Shown here: positions 36,368 to 47,760 of the stretch, piece after piece
Layout: every line of letters begins with the position of its first letter
How positions within the stretch are numbered: position 1 is the stretch's first letter
Origin: Spongilla lacustris
Taxonomy: Eukaryota > Porifera > Demospongiae > Spongillida > Spongillidae
Direction of reading: 5' to 3'
DNA length: 64,000 nt
Assembly (NCBI GenBank): GCA_949361645.1
Contig: OX442432.1
Span: forward strand, 62,001-126,000
Notes under the pieces: model-generated
Database searches by the model: none
The model's input: only the letters and a program-made list of their open reading frames with translations
Told to the model about the DNA's origin: nothing
Made by a program: the position numbers and the translations under genes

Positions 36368-39176
36368 CTAATTACAATGTGCATGCTTTTGCAATAACTC
36401 TTGTATTTCTCTTTGGGAATCTTGATCCTGTAAGCAAAAGAATCAAGGGATAAAAACAGTAATACAATGCAAACTATTACCACATGTGACAACAGTCTGT
36501 ATTACATTTGCTTTCATTTAATAACTCTGGTGAGGACAGTGTTCATCTACATGTACAAGATAATATACAACAAGCTTTATAGTATTTTTTGCATTTTCGA
36601 CTTGATCAGATGCATTTTCATTACAGTGTATTATGGGACCAATGGATCCATGGCATAATTTTTAACCTGAATAACTTGGACCATAGCATCTCAAGTGTAT
36701 AGTGTGACTAACTGGTTTAGCAATGCATACATAGCAACCACACAGGCCAATTAATGAATGAATGGACATACAGGCATACATAGCAACTATAATCTATAAC
36801 TGCTGGCGATGATTTTACATGTAAATGCAAGCCACAACTGTATTACTAGTTTGGAAGCAAAGCATGTGATGGCCATACAAACACATGCCAGTGCACACAG
36901 TTTATATTACACATCACCTCCATTCAGCATGAGAATTTTTCATCAACATTTTAGTACAATAATTCTAAAATAATCCATGGCTTGTGACAGTGATGTGCAT
37001 GGACCTTCTTTTCAACTCAACATGGGTGCAAAGAGCAAAAGAGTCTGACACAGCAAGCTGTTCAAAGCTAGCGGTGGTTGTCAAACGTATGTTATAATTA
37101 TATTTTTTATATAACATGCATGTTGTACATAAACAAATTCAATCCTGCATGCCTAGGTGCCTATTAAGTACACAACCAACAAACAACAACCAATCAGAAC
37201 ATACTTGACATGCTCCATTCGAAGTAATAATAACAATGTATATGTTTATGTATTTCCATTATCACACTATTTATTCTCCATGCAACCAATTACATCAAAA
37301 CCATTGAGACCCTTTGCAAGAGGAAAATAACTGAAATTCAAATTTGTGTAACAATGGAAATCTATTGTAACATCTACTGCTACTTAAGTGATGCAAAGGT
37401 GTTTGAATACTTGTTTTGTTTGTAATCCTGACCCTGCTATTGTATTACTACTAAATGCTGATGGTATTGAACTTTGTAACATTAGGTCTCTCTCCAGGGG
37501 AGCATACCAAACTTTGCTAATGTGCAGTTAATTGCAAATTTGTGTGATTACATGCAGAATATCCTTTTTTTTAATCTGTGGCAGTATCACTGGTGCCAAT
37601 CATCAAACATGTAACAAAATTTTAATATGCTTATACCACAAGGCATGCTGTACTTTACTGGCCACTAAATTAAACCAAAACCAAGAATACTGAATTTCTT
37701 CAAATACAGACAGCTATCATCCAACCAGATTCTTGCTACTAACCTCTGCTGAAACAGTTGGAATTTGTTCAGCTCGCTGTAAATATTCAACAGCTATGGC
37801 CACATTTCCAAGCGTCAGTTGACACTAAACAAATATTCTACACAGCTGCTAGCACACATTAAGTCCTCTAACCTTTGCTATCATCAGCTGGTTGGTTTTC
37901 AAGGGTTTATCACTGAGCTGTTCCACCTGAAAATGCACAGAGAGCAATTTTGATTGTAGCTTGAATGTGTCACATACCTTACTAAAGCATTCTAGAGCTT
38001 CGGCATAAGTGGACTCGGGAGGTGCCCCAAATAGGGCAGATGCTGCCTTCTTCTCAAGCCATGATAACCCAGCAGCCTGCAACAGAACTAAACTTGTTAT
38101 ACAACATGCAAAAAATGATTCAAATCACCTCGTAACACCACCGCCCACGCAGATAATGCAGAACTGCTTGCTGTGGACTCAGCCTGATAGCAGCATCAAT
38201 ACTCTCCTAACAAATTGTGATAATGTCTGCTATAGTTGGGTGAATTAGGTGCCAACCTTATATTGCTGACCAATACTAATCTTTTGTTGGATTCCTTCAA
38301 ACTTTGCTTGTGAACCAAGTGCCACAGCGTACCTAGACATGTAAGCTCTGACGACAGTTAATGTGCATAAAGTATTTACCCACCAATGATGCGCCTGCCA
38401 CACACGATCGTCCAAATTCAATGCCTTTTTTGCATATTCGGTGCCTGTGGGAATACCACGGTGGGCGTTGCAGCAAATACGAACTGCAGCGAGTACCTTG
38501 CTGTAAATATATTTTTTCTTGCGTAGGGTTTTCTTTCTGGTGCAAACTTAAATGAACTAGACACCTCGCAACACGCCACAGCAAGCCCACGTCCATCGGG
38601 TTCTTTAAAAAAAAAAATTTGGTTATGGAAGCGCAGACAATCCTATATAGGTATATAAATACTAAATTTAGTACTGCAGTACACTACTCACGCTATCAAG
38701 CTCTTCCTTTAGCTTCTCGTGAAGCGTGACACAAACCTCCTTGCTTATGTCACTTAACTTGCCAAGTTCATCAAGAGATATGTATTTCTCTTGACGGCTG
38801 TACAATTGCAAAGGAGATTATAAATAGACACCATCTCATTTAATAATCGATTTTTAAGTCACCTATTAGAACTGTTCACTGGGAAAAGATTTAAAAATGA
38901 CTCATCTCCGTTTTCACTATCGTCTTCTTGCGCAGACACATATTCTGACGTTCCTTCTCCACTTTGATTTGGAGTATGACTGCGCCTTCCGCTAAGTTCC
39001 AAACGAATGGCTTGGCTTAAACCTGATACCTCTTCCTTGAGCTCTCTTAATGCGACGGCTACATTGTTCTGCTGAGAAAGCCATACCCATCGCGATGTAA
39101 GCACCCCCACAACGCAGCCTGTGCTGAAACCCGCCAGAATTCCAAGCGTAGTGAATTGCCACTGGTAGGCAGTCAT
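36368..39176 (-). CDS. Regulator of microtubule dynamics protein (RMDN family)
   Basis: Ten exons: 39176-38863, 38797-38692, 38602-38497, 38444-38384, 38332-38257, 38206-38129, 38076-37978, 37926-37873, 37824-37744 and 36427-36368, encoding 344 residues in unbroken phase. An N-terminal hydrophobic segment (about residues 10-30) suggests a membrane anchor. It is followed by an acidic serine-rich linker and a tetratricopeptide-like C-terminal half. That half contains HHWYAVALG, HYLRGRWCYE and SWLEKKAASALF, which match the animal RMDN1-3 signature. RMDN3 is known as an ER-mitochondria tether; RMDN proteins were also linked to microtubules. The last exon, only 20 codons with the stop, lies behind a 1.3-kb intron, far longer than the roughly 50-nt others; phase and the QREIQELLQKH ending support it. 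The N-terminus is shorter than in human RMDN3. Confidence 0.9.
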
Positions 39177-39232
39177 TTTTTAATCAATTGAATTCAATAA
39201 ACAACGCCTACTAATATACATGTACTATCTAG

Positions 39233-40473
39233 TTAAACTGCGTGAACTTTGTCAAGAAAACTATCAAGGTCCATGCTACATGGGAAGGCAACTTCACTAT
39301 GCTCTCCCCTATGTTGTTTCATGGGAGGCTCTGATAGTGAGTCCTCCTTAGCAGCTGAAGTGACCTTTGGTGGTGTGTCAGCTGCTTTAAGTATACCTTC
39401 AAAGGCTGGTTCAGTACATGTGATGTCCAATATGTGGTCCAGTGTTGAAGAAGATAGCTCCACCTCTCCTCCAGGCCTTTGAGCACAGATATGGAGGTCA
39501 CCATGATAATAGACACAACATACCTTTCTACACATTTATTTATGATATCAGCAAGTCGTTCTGTCAAAGCTGTGTCACTAAGAAAGTTATCCAGCATGTG
39601 CTGTGGGAGGGACATAGCATAATTATTAAACAAAGATGTGCACCTCACTGATATTTCAGTTTCTGGGTGTGAATGATCGTTTTTGCCTGTAGCAGTTGTT
39701 TCAACAGTAGTTCTGGTGGCATATGGGTGTTAAGCCACTCTACACTCCCACATCATAAGTGTATACCTGACATTACGCTGTGGGTGTGGTCTGTGGTAAC
39801 AGGCATTAAATGTAATTGTATATTTCAAACAACTGGAAAATATACCTTTTACGTCTTGGAGACTTGGCAGTAGCCAACACCCTTGTACTACAGGGATGTC
39901 CTCCCTGAGTAGCACTATCACACACAACACTCTGAGCTGTTGGCACGTGATGCAGAGATCCTTTGTGTATTGCCTTCGGTTGCTCCATTAACATCATATC
40001 TTCTGACAATTTTCTATATTATTATTGTAAGTACATGACTCTTTATCTCAGCCTATCTCATACTTAATCTGAATCAATGTTTGATCCAGTTTAGACCACA
40101 GTGCATTCAAGGAGGCGGCAGGTCCGAGTGCGTTCTTTAGTACATCTGTAATATACGAGTGTAAGAAAATGGCGCGCCATTACTAGTATGTACGGCAACT
40201 GACTCGCATCTGTCCACGCTTTGTAGGTGGCTATAATTTCTGGAAGTGGCGTCTGCGGAAGCACCTGCAACAGGGTGTTCAATTCACTTTAGTAGCTTCC
40301 TAGGCCTACCATCAATGATTTAGGAAGGGCAGTACATTCATGAAGAAATGAAGCAGCGGTGTTGGGGTAATTTCCCTTGAGCAAATAAGCTGTGCGACAT
40401 CAATAGTGATCCAATGGAACGGTTAGACACACGCTAACATACCAAGTACATACAAAGCAACCTCCTCCTCCAT
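39233..40473 (-). CDS. LisH-domain protein resembling NPAT, short form
   Basis: Exons read from 40473-40443, 40389-40310, 40264-40204, 40145-40064, 40013-39846, then probably about 39791-39781 and 39753-39650, 39600-39524 and 39476-39233. The first 35 residues form a LisH motif (EEEVALYVLAYLLKGNYPNT). A block NALGPAASLNALWSKLDQTL then matches the region behind the LisH in NPAT, the S-phase activator of histone genes. The rest is basic (SPRRKR) and then acidic, ending SMDLDSFLDKVHAV. At about 280-300 residues it is far shorter than vertebrate NPAT (over 1400). The phase between the 39.7- and 39.6-kb exons was not resolved. It could instead be another LisH protein. Confidence 0.5.
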
Positions 40474-40560
40474 GCATAAATCGCGCTCTCTCGTGTCCAG
40501 AACAGTGATTTAATAAGTGCTTTAAAAAGTTAATACATGTACATATACACATCATCGAAT

Positions 40561-42448
40561 TCAGTTCTGCTTAGACGTTCTTATCTCCACATCCTCCCAC
40601 TGTGCCTCATCCCATCCTTTCTGCTCATCCCAAGTTTCATCCCAGCTCTTTTGTTCATCACCTTTCCCTTTGGGTTCTTTCTGTTCATCCCAACCTTTCT
40701 GTTCATCCCATGTTTCATCCCAATTGAATTGAGTAGCTGGTTTTGGAGGTACACGCCCACTAGGTGCCATCTTTTCCGAGGATTCATTTTGCTTTTTGGT
40801 CTTCATACCCTCATGTACCCCTCCTCCCTCAACATCCTCATGTACGCCTCCTGCCTCAACATCCTCATGTACCCCTCCTGCCTCATCCTTCTGTACTGCT
40901 CTTCCCTCATCCTGTTCAGACTTACTCCAGAGTCCTGAACCTTTCTCTCTAACCTTTGAGGCCCAGGTAGATGCAGTGCTCGTCACAGTTTCCCACACGT
41001 GACCTTCGTGAACCTGCACATAGCACCACCACACACATAACACCATCACACATAGCAACACATATAACACCACCACACCATATGGAGCCAGGAGGAGGGG
41101 GGGGGGGATTGGGATTGGTCGATTTCCCCCCCCCCCCCCCCCCCCCCCCCCCCAGTTATTGTACCTTCAAATTTTTGCGTCAGGCCCAAAGGTGACTGCG
41201 CTCTCGCTTTTTGTATAGAGCAGTGGGGCAGCCCTCTGTACTATTGTATTTGCCCAATCGCAAGTGGGGGGGGGGGGGGGCCTCGCTTTTGTTTTAGGCT
41301 AAACACTTTCAGAAGTCCCATAGTCCTATTAATCGATTCCCCCCCCCCCCCCCCTCCCTGCCAGACTTCCTGGCTACGGGCCTGACCACACATAGCACTG
41401 CACATAACACCATCACACAATGGACCTTTTCCTTGGTGGGTTTGATAACTGTATCTTGGACATACCGACCTAGCTTGGTGGCCTATTAGAAGTCAAACGT
41501 AAATAAGGACAACAATCTTGGATACACTTACCTGCTGAGCTGAAGGTTTCAACACATTGCTTTCAAAGGCTGAACCCAACTGTGCAGCCTTTTCACCAGC
41601 CTGTGAGGCTAGGGTGCTGGCTCCGGACGTAAAGTGGCTCCACCCCTTTACAAAACAGTTGTCACGTAGCACAAAACATAAGCCAGTACTGACCGTGGCT
41701 AGTGAGGACCAAGTGCTTGCCATAAACTCATTACTATCCTCTTTGCGATTACTGTCAGGTTGGGGGGTGTTGCCAAATCCTGTGTACCGACCTCCCTGAC
41801 TTGGGAGAACATCTCTGGTGAGAAGGAAAAAGGTCAAGTGTGTGCAGGTGTGGTGTGTGCAGGTGTGGTGTGTGCAGGTGTGGTGCACTGTCCTCATACA
41901 CTGATCTCTGGGCATTTTCTTGAAGCTTTTTATGAAAGAAGTCCTCCTTCATATCACTAATCTCTTTCCTATGTCAGATTTCAAGGTGGAAGCTAACAGC
42001 TCATATGCCTTAGCAGACTCACTGTGTCAACTCTGGTGATTTTTGAAGTGGTTGATAGTTTCTTGCTTGGGAGCTTTCAATACTCCAACTTCTTCCTTCT
42101 GACATGGCAAGTATCTGTGAAGTTAAATTTTTACTAGTATGTTGGAGTGCCACCTTATATAGCAAATCATGTACCTTACTCAGCTCTATAATCTGTGCCC
42201 TTACCTTATCTCTGTAAAGTGCAGCAGCTCTGGAGTTATACTTTTCAGAAATCGTGATATTGTCAGTGATGTCACTTTGAGAGGAAAAGAATTCGTGGGC
42301 ACGTTTGTTTCCACCCACTTTCATCTTCTCTACTTCTGAGTCCTTCCATTTATCCATCGTTATAGACCTTACAAAGCTGAGAACACATAATGTATGCACA
42401 AACATAGTACACACACACACATACACACATGTACACACACACATATAC

Positions 42449-42492
<44 letters not shown>

Positions 42493-42759
42493 CAATAAAT
42501 ATATTAGTAATAAACACTTTCTCAGGCCATGGTACCTAATATGTACACCTAAGCTCCTATGCTTGCCAGAGCATTGTAAACATATAAAGATCCCGTACGT
42601 CACAGATACCCACTGTGGGTTCTGGGCGCCACACTCGAAACACACCTGTCCAGACAAACCATGATAAACTAAACAAAAAACCTGACCAATGAGTCCTACA
42701 TTGTTGCCGTTCTTCTTGCTGAGGTCTTTGAGGAGCGCTAATGTGTCCGGACTGGCCAT
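40561..42759 (-). CDS. ARFGAP1: ADP-ribosylation factor GTPase-activating protein 1
   Basis: Nine exons: 42759-42700, 42645-42536, 42376-42205, 42114-42023, 41968-41900, 41814-41694, 41645-41532, 41482-41426 and 41013-40561; 415 residues, close to human ARFGAP1. The N-terminal ArfGAP domain has the C4 zinc finger ([13 protein letters not shown]...CLQCSGKHR) and the arginine-finger region [17 protein letters not shown] and [14 protein letters not shown] follow. GFGNTP and the amphipathic [15 protein letters not shown] segment correspond to the curvature-sensing ALPS region of Golgi ArfGAP1. The C-terminus has repeated WDE(T/Q) and [14 protein letters not shown] units, including a small tandem repeat. 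The role is Arf1-GTP hydrolysis in COPI transport (family knowledge). The gene starts 173 bp from the GH63 gene on the other strand. Intron 8 holds a G/C-tract insertion. Confidence 0.95.
41080..41395. mobile_element. G/C-tract MITE in ARFGAP1 intron 8
   Basis: The left end AGCCAGGAGG plus a G run and the right end CCTGCCAGACTTCCTGGCTA with a C run are roughly inverted. Additional C and G runs (41126-41152, 41266-41280) lie inside. The flanking intron has short CACATA-type repeats. The insertion roughly quadruples the length of an otherwise short intron. Confidence 0.6.
42405..42492. repeat. CA-rich microsatellite in ARFGAP1 intron 2
   Basis: Runs of ACACAC interrupted by TACACA between exons 2 and 3. 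In-frame read-through (Cys-Val repeats) would insert a low-complexity segment between HIR and FVRS of the ArfGAP domain, so this is intron. Confidence 0.9.
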
Positions 42760-42932
42760 TTACAATGCACAATAATTGCACGATGACATCATGTGCCTGT
42801 GGGCGTGACCATAGACGGTAAATTGTAGGCGCTAGGCCAAGTTTATAACATTTTATATTTGACGCGCTCTGTTGTGACGTCATGTAATATTATCTCTGCT
42901 GACACGTATAATACAGTGCACGGGGCCTAGGA
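42760..42932. promoter_or_regulatory. Probable bidirectional promoter ARFGAP1 / GH63
   Basis: Only 173 bp separate the two divergent start codons, and both 5' UTRs and promoters must fit here or overlap the genes. Two TGACGTCA-like or TGACATCA elements (CRE-type) occur, at about 42783 and 42876. No TATA box is obvious. This is inferred from position only. Confidence 0.5.
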
Positions 42933-45900
42933 ATGGCCGACACTACTAGGAGCAGACCTCGCGGACAGTTTAAACGAGCAGAGAGTATAGCCGCATCCAT
43001 CAATCATGACACAGCGGAGGCGGAACGTCTTCGTAAAGATAAAGGGCGAACTAGTAACTGGAAGCGATGGGGGCCATACCTTAGCGAGCGACAGTGGGGA
43101 ACTGTGAGAGAGGATTATTCTCCAGATGGATCTTGGTAAGAGAAAATACCGCCTCAATGCATAGTTGGGCGTAGCCCGACCGTCGCGTATTGGCGGAAGG
43201 TGAATCAGACCAAATTAAGATGATGGAGTTTTGTCACACTATCAAGTGATAATCACTATCAGATGTGGTACATGTATAGGCGACGACCTTCCGCCAATAC
43301 AGTACACGAAAGTCGGGCTACGCCCAACTGTGCTCAATGCATATACCCCCCGCCCCCCCGGGGTGTTTATTATTTCCCTTCCCAGCTGGAGCTACTTTCC
43401 TCACGATCACGCTCGCTCCCGCGCATATCGCTGGGGGGAGGATGGGCTGCTGGGAATATGTGACCGGCAGTGTCGCCTGTGCTTTGCACCCTGTGTGTGG
43501 AATGAAAAGGACCCCATCCTTAAAGAACGGCTGTTTGGCCTTGTCAATCACGAGGGAAATCACGGGGAAGACGTGAAGGAATGCTACTACTATCTGGAGT
43601 CCACACCTACGCACTCTTACATGAAGGCACTATATAAATACCCTCAGTGCGAGTATCCATACCACTTGCTGGTGGAAGAGAATAGGAAAAGAGGTGTAGA
43701 AGAATCTGAGTTTGAATTGGAAGATAGTGGCGTATTCGACAATGACAAGTATTGGGACATATTTGTAGAGTATGCCAAAGCATCTCCTGATGATACCCTC
43801 ATAAGGCTTCAGGTGTGCAACCGTGGGTCTGCTCCTGCAAGGATTCATGTCCTGCCTACACTCTGGTACCGGAATACCTGGATTTGGGGCTGTAAACATG
43901 AAGGATGCACAATGAAACCTTCCATGAAGCAGAGGGGGGACAATGTAGTCTGCTGTAAGCATGAAACCTTGGGAACTAATTACTTCTATGTCAAAGAAGA
44001 TGACGCAGGTGTTAACCCTGAACTACTATGGACAGAGAATGAGACGAATACGATGAAGCTGTTCAGTTCTCCACAGTACACGCCATATGTGAAAGATGCC
44101 TTCCACAGGTACACCTATGTAGTTGAGCTTAATACCATTTATGCATTGCATACGATGACCCTTTTCCATTGTGGGCGTATAAACAAATAATGTCATAAAA
44201 TGTGGGCGTATCAACGTTACACGTGCGCGTCCAATACAAACAAAAATCGTTGTGCAATCGTGAAGTACATGTATTAATAGTGAACACGTGGAAGAAGCTA
44301 TTTCAGATACGAATTGTAAATCTGGCCATTTTGCTGCACAAACACAAATTATGCCGTATGGCCGTATGGGTCGGGAAAAACATCAACTTCTGAAAATATC
44401 CTCTTTGCGCCAAAATATCCAAACCACTAAAGTGCCTTAAGAATCGCTCTATTACAACCGCGGGTTAGCATTTTGGAATACATATACCAAGATACCTACA
44501 CATGTACCGGTACGTATCTCGCAGTTAATAGCAAAACTAAAATATTATTTCATATTCAAGTTCGAGAGGACCAGGAGGGGGGGGGGGGGGGGGCTGGACA
44601 CCCCCCCCCCTCCTCCGTCCACCCAGAGATAATATATAAATCTGGTCCAACCTTGCGTTTATTATGTTTATTTTATGACGTTTTCTGTTTATACGAAAAG
44701 GGTCTATATACATATCATGTACACTGCAGGAATCTGATAAAATGTGTGTATACTGGATGTGATGTCACCACCTACTTGTCTCTTTGTGGCATGTCACAAA
44801 CCTAAGCGCTACATGTACATGTACTAGAGAGATGTCACATCCAGTACACGTTATCAGATTCCCCAAAGTTGTCTGGCTACTGATGATAAGGCCTTGGCTG
44901 CAGCAGGATGAACTTTGTGTGTAATTGTTTGTATTGTTGTACAGTGTAAGTACCATGCTATACCTTATATAATTATGTACATTCACAATACATATGCTAC
45001 CAGTATTAATGATTATGTATGTACTGGTATGATTGAATAATATGCAAAGCAGTTATTTAATATAATAGCTAGCTGCCTCATCATCATACCCCCCCCCCCC
45101 CCCCTCTTTAAAATAAAAAGGTTGAGTTATGCCCAAGTAGGCCCCGCCCCCATATTCACAAATCACATCCCAAATCAAAGGTACATCGTCAACAATGAGA
45201 AAGATGCTGTGAACCCAAAGCATGTAGGAACAAAGGTGGCTGCACATTACATTCTTGATGTGCCAGCAGGGGGTGAGAGGTACCTCTGCATGAGGCTAAC
45301 TGACCAGGAGGTCTTGCAACCATTTGATGGTTATGATGAAACTATTGAGCAACGTAGACGAGAATCTGACGTATTCTATGAAACACTGCTTACAGACAAG
45401 CTGTCACCAGAACATATAACAATTTCAAAGCAGTGCTATGCTGGCAAGTTACTATGCAATTCTTGGTGTGTCATTCTATCACTCCTCGCTCCTCCCCACC
45501 ATCCCCTGCCCCACTCCTCCCCACCATCCCCTGCCCCACTCCCCCCACCATCCCCTGCCCCACTCCTCCCTCCTCCTCACTGACTCTTGTAAGGTTTGCT
45601 TTGGAGTAAGCAATTCTTCCATTATGTGATGGATGCTTGGCTGAATGGGGACCCTGAACAACCTGCTCCCCCAAAACAAAGAAAACTTAGAAGAAGCGCT
45701 CTGGACTGGATGCATCTCTTCAACAGGGATGTCATCTCCATGCCAGACAAGTGGGAGTATCCCTGGGTAGGTGGGAGTATCCCAGGGTAAGGAGATGTCC
45801 AATAATGATGATGATGTCATCTGTATACCACACAGTATGCGTCATGGGACTTGGCTTTTCATATGATTCCCTTCGCTAAAATTGATCCTGAGTTTGCCAA

Positions 45901-47664
45901 GGAGCAGCTCATCTTGTTCCTCAGGGAGTGGTACATGGCGCCCAATGGCCAGATACCAGCATACGAGTTCAACTTCAGTGATGTCAACCCACCCGTGCAT
46001 GCGTGGGCGGTGTGGAGAGTGTACAAGATGACTGCCCCCAAGGGGTCCAGGGATATATTGTTTCTGGAGAGGTGTTTCCACAAGCTTATTCTAAACTTCA
46101 ACTGGTGAGGCAAACCTCATTATAACATATCAGGTTTTACATGCTATCTGATAGGTGGGTAAACCGGAAAGACCCTTTGGGTAAGAACATATTTGCAGGA
46201 GGATTTCTAGGATTGGATAACATTGGTATGTGTGCTCTGGTATAACCCTAACCCTTGACACCTTGTCTCCTGTGCAATGTTAGGCGTGTTTGATCGTTCC
46301 AAGCCACTCCCAGATGGCCAGGTCCTGGAGCAGGCAGATGGCACGGCTTGGATGGCCTTCTTCTGTGTGACCATGCTGGACATAGCACTGGAGCTGGCCT
46401 GCCATGATATGGTGTACGAAGACATGGCCTCTAAGTTCTTTGAACACTTTGTAGCCATCGTGGATGCCATGAACAAGATGGGAGGGGAGGGGCTATGGCA
46501 TGAGGTCGATGGCTTCTACTACGATCATCTACGGTGACCAGCCACCCCGCCCCCCATGTGACACATTCTTCATGTGTGCTCTCTTTCAGGACCTCTGATG
46601 GCTCCAGTCAGCCCATTCGTGTGCGCTCCATAGTTGGCCTAATCCCTCTGTTTGCTTGCCTTGTGCTGGAAGAGGACGTGGTACAGAAGCTACCAGGCTT
46701 CCAGAAACGGATGAAATGGTTTATGGATAATAGGCAGGATATTGCAGTTATGTTGTCATTTAAAGTTTTCTGTGTATTTATTTAACATGTCTCACTCAAT
46801 ACTAGGTCTCTTCCATCGACAAGTGGAACATGCACCATTTGCTGGCTATCCCTAGGAAGGCACGTCTTCAGCGCATGTTGGAGTACATGCTGGATGAAGA
46901 GGAGTTCCTATCTCCTTTTGGTATTCGCTCATTATCCAAGACGTATGGTGAAAACCCTTGGAGTATGCAGAGTTGTGGTGACTCCTTAAGTGTGAACTAT
47001 GTTCCTGGAGAGAGCAAGACATACATGTTTGGCGGTAATATTTGTGGATCAAATGTGGGAATGAACTGACATACATGAACGTCATTTACAGGGAACAGCA
47101 ACTGGCGTGGCCCAATATGGCTTTGTGGTGAGTGATGCAAATATGTATTCTTCACTCCATCCCCCTCTTCACTCCATCCCTCCCCCTCTTCATAGTAAAC
47201 TTCCTAATCATCGAATCTCTTGAGCGGTACCATTACTTCTATGGTGAGGACCTTAAAGTGAAGTGTCCTACAAAGGGAGGGGAGGAGATGACCCTCCTCC
47301 AAGTCAGCAAGGAACTATGTAGAAGAGTGGTATCACTGTTTGAGGCAGACAAAGATGGCTATCGACCATGTCATGGAGACGCTCACCTCTATGCAAATGA
47401 CCCTCACTGGAATAAGTTGCTACTGTTCCATGAATATTTCCATGGAGACAATGGAAAGGGGTGTGGTGCCAGGTAGGAACAAAATGGGAGAGGAGAGTAT
47501 GCTGATGGATACTGTGCATGTGCCCCCATCATTCAGTCATCAAACTGGCTGGACTGCCCTGGTATCACGGTGCATATACAAACTGATGGAGGTAAGAGTT
47601 TGTACGTGTATTTTGGGTATTTATACAAGAGGTACCATTTTAGGATGACCAATCCCAACAATAA
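42933..47664 (+). CDS. GH63-type glucosidase of bacterial/fungal kind
   Basis: Thirteen exons: 42933-43135, 43386-44108, 45181-45443, 45594-45766, 45836-46104, 46155-46225, 46284-46533, 46590-46746, 46806-47034, 47092-47127, 47196-47472, 47537-47591 and 47644-47664; 908 residues in phase throughout. I recognise the protein from bacterial and fungal glucosidases of glycoside hydrolase family 63 (MGH1-like). Its landmarks are [19 protein letters not shown] near the N-terminus, [65 protein letters not shown] and a C-terminal HQTGWTAL. Catalytic acidic residues are probably the Asp of SWDLAFH or DVNPP and a late Glu; this is not certain. There is no signal peptide, so it may be cytosolic, unlike animal ER glucosidase I. 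Exon 3 seems to end in a GC donor. Substrate unknown. Confidence 0.9.
43163..43329. mobile_element. Foldback MITE in GH63 intron 1
   Basis: Terminal arms AGTTGGGCGTAGCCCGAC (43163-43180) and GTCGGGCTACGCCCAACT (43312-43329) are exact complements. A second inverted pair TATTGGCGGAAGGT / ACCTTCCGCCAATA lies inside. CTCAATGCAT flanks the element on both sides (43153-43162; 43333-43342, 3 bp out), the trace of a target duplication. Confidence 0.85.
44575..44862. repeat. G/C tract and fold-back in GH63 intron 2
   Basis: A G run (about 44579-44593) is followed by a C run (44601-44610). Further on, arms 44729-44767 and 44831-44862 are inverted copies (GGAATCTGATAA, then TACTGGATGTGA). They look like independent small insertions that explain why this intron is 1.07 kb long. 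Confidence 0.7.
45480..45592. repeat. C-rich minisatellite in GH63 intron 3
   Basis: Four copies of a 24-26 bp unit built on CCACCATCCCCTGCCCCACT. It lies between the GC donor at 45444 and the acceptor before 45594. Confidence 0.85.
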
Positions 47665-47760
47665 CATATTTACATGGACTGTGGATAAGCTGAACTGTAG
47701 TGTGAACATTATTATACAAGTACTATTTTTATATTGTTGAGTGCGCTCTCTTTTTAAACA

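Noticed and set aside
42377..42535. Cys-Val-rich insertion in the ArfGAP domain
   Set aside because: It is a CA-rich intron; splicing joins HIS to [10 protein letters not shown], which is the conserved order.
42933..47664. Bacterial contamination as source of the GH63 gene
   Set aside because: Twelve in-phase spliceosomal introns of local length and style, MITEs in its introns, and immediate animal neighbours on both sides.
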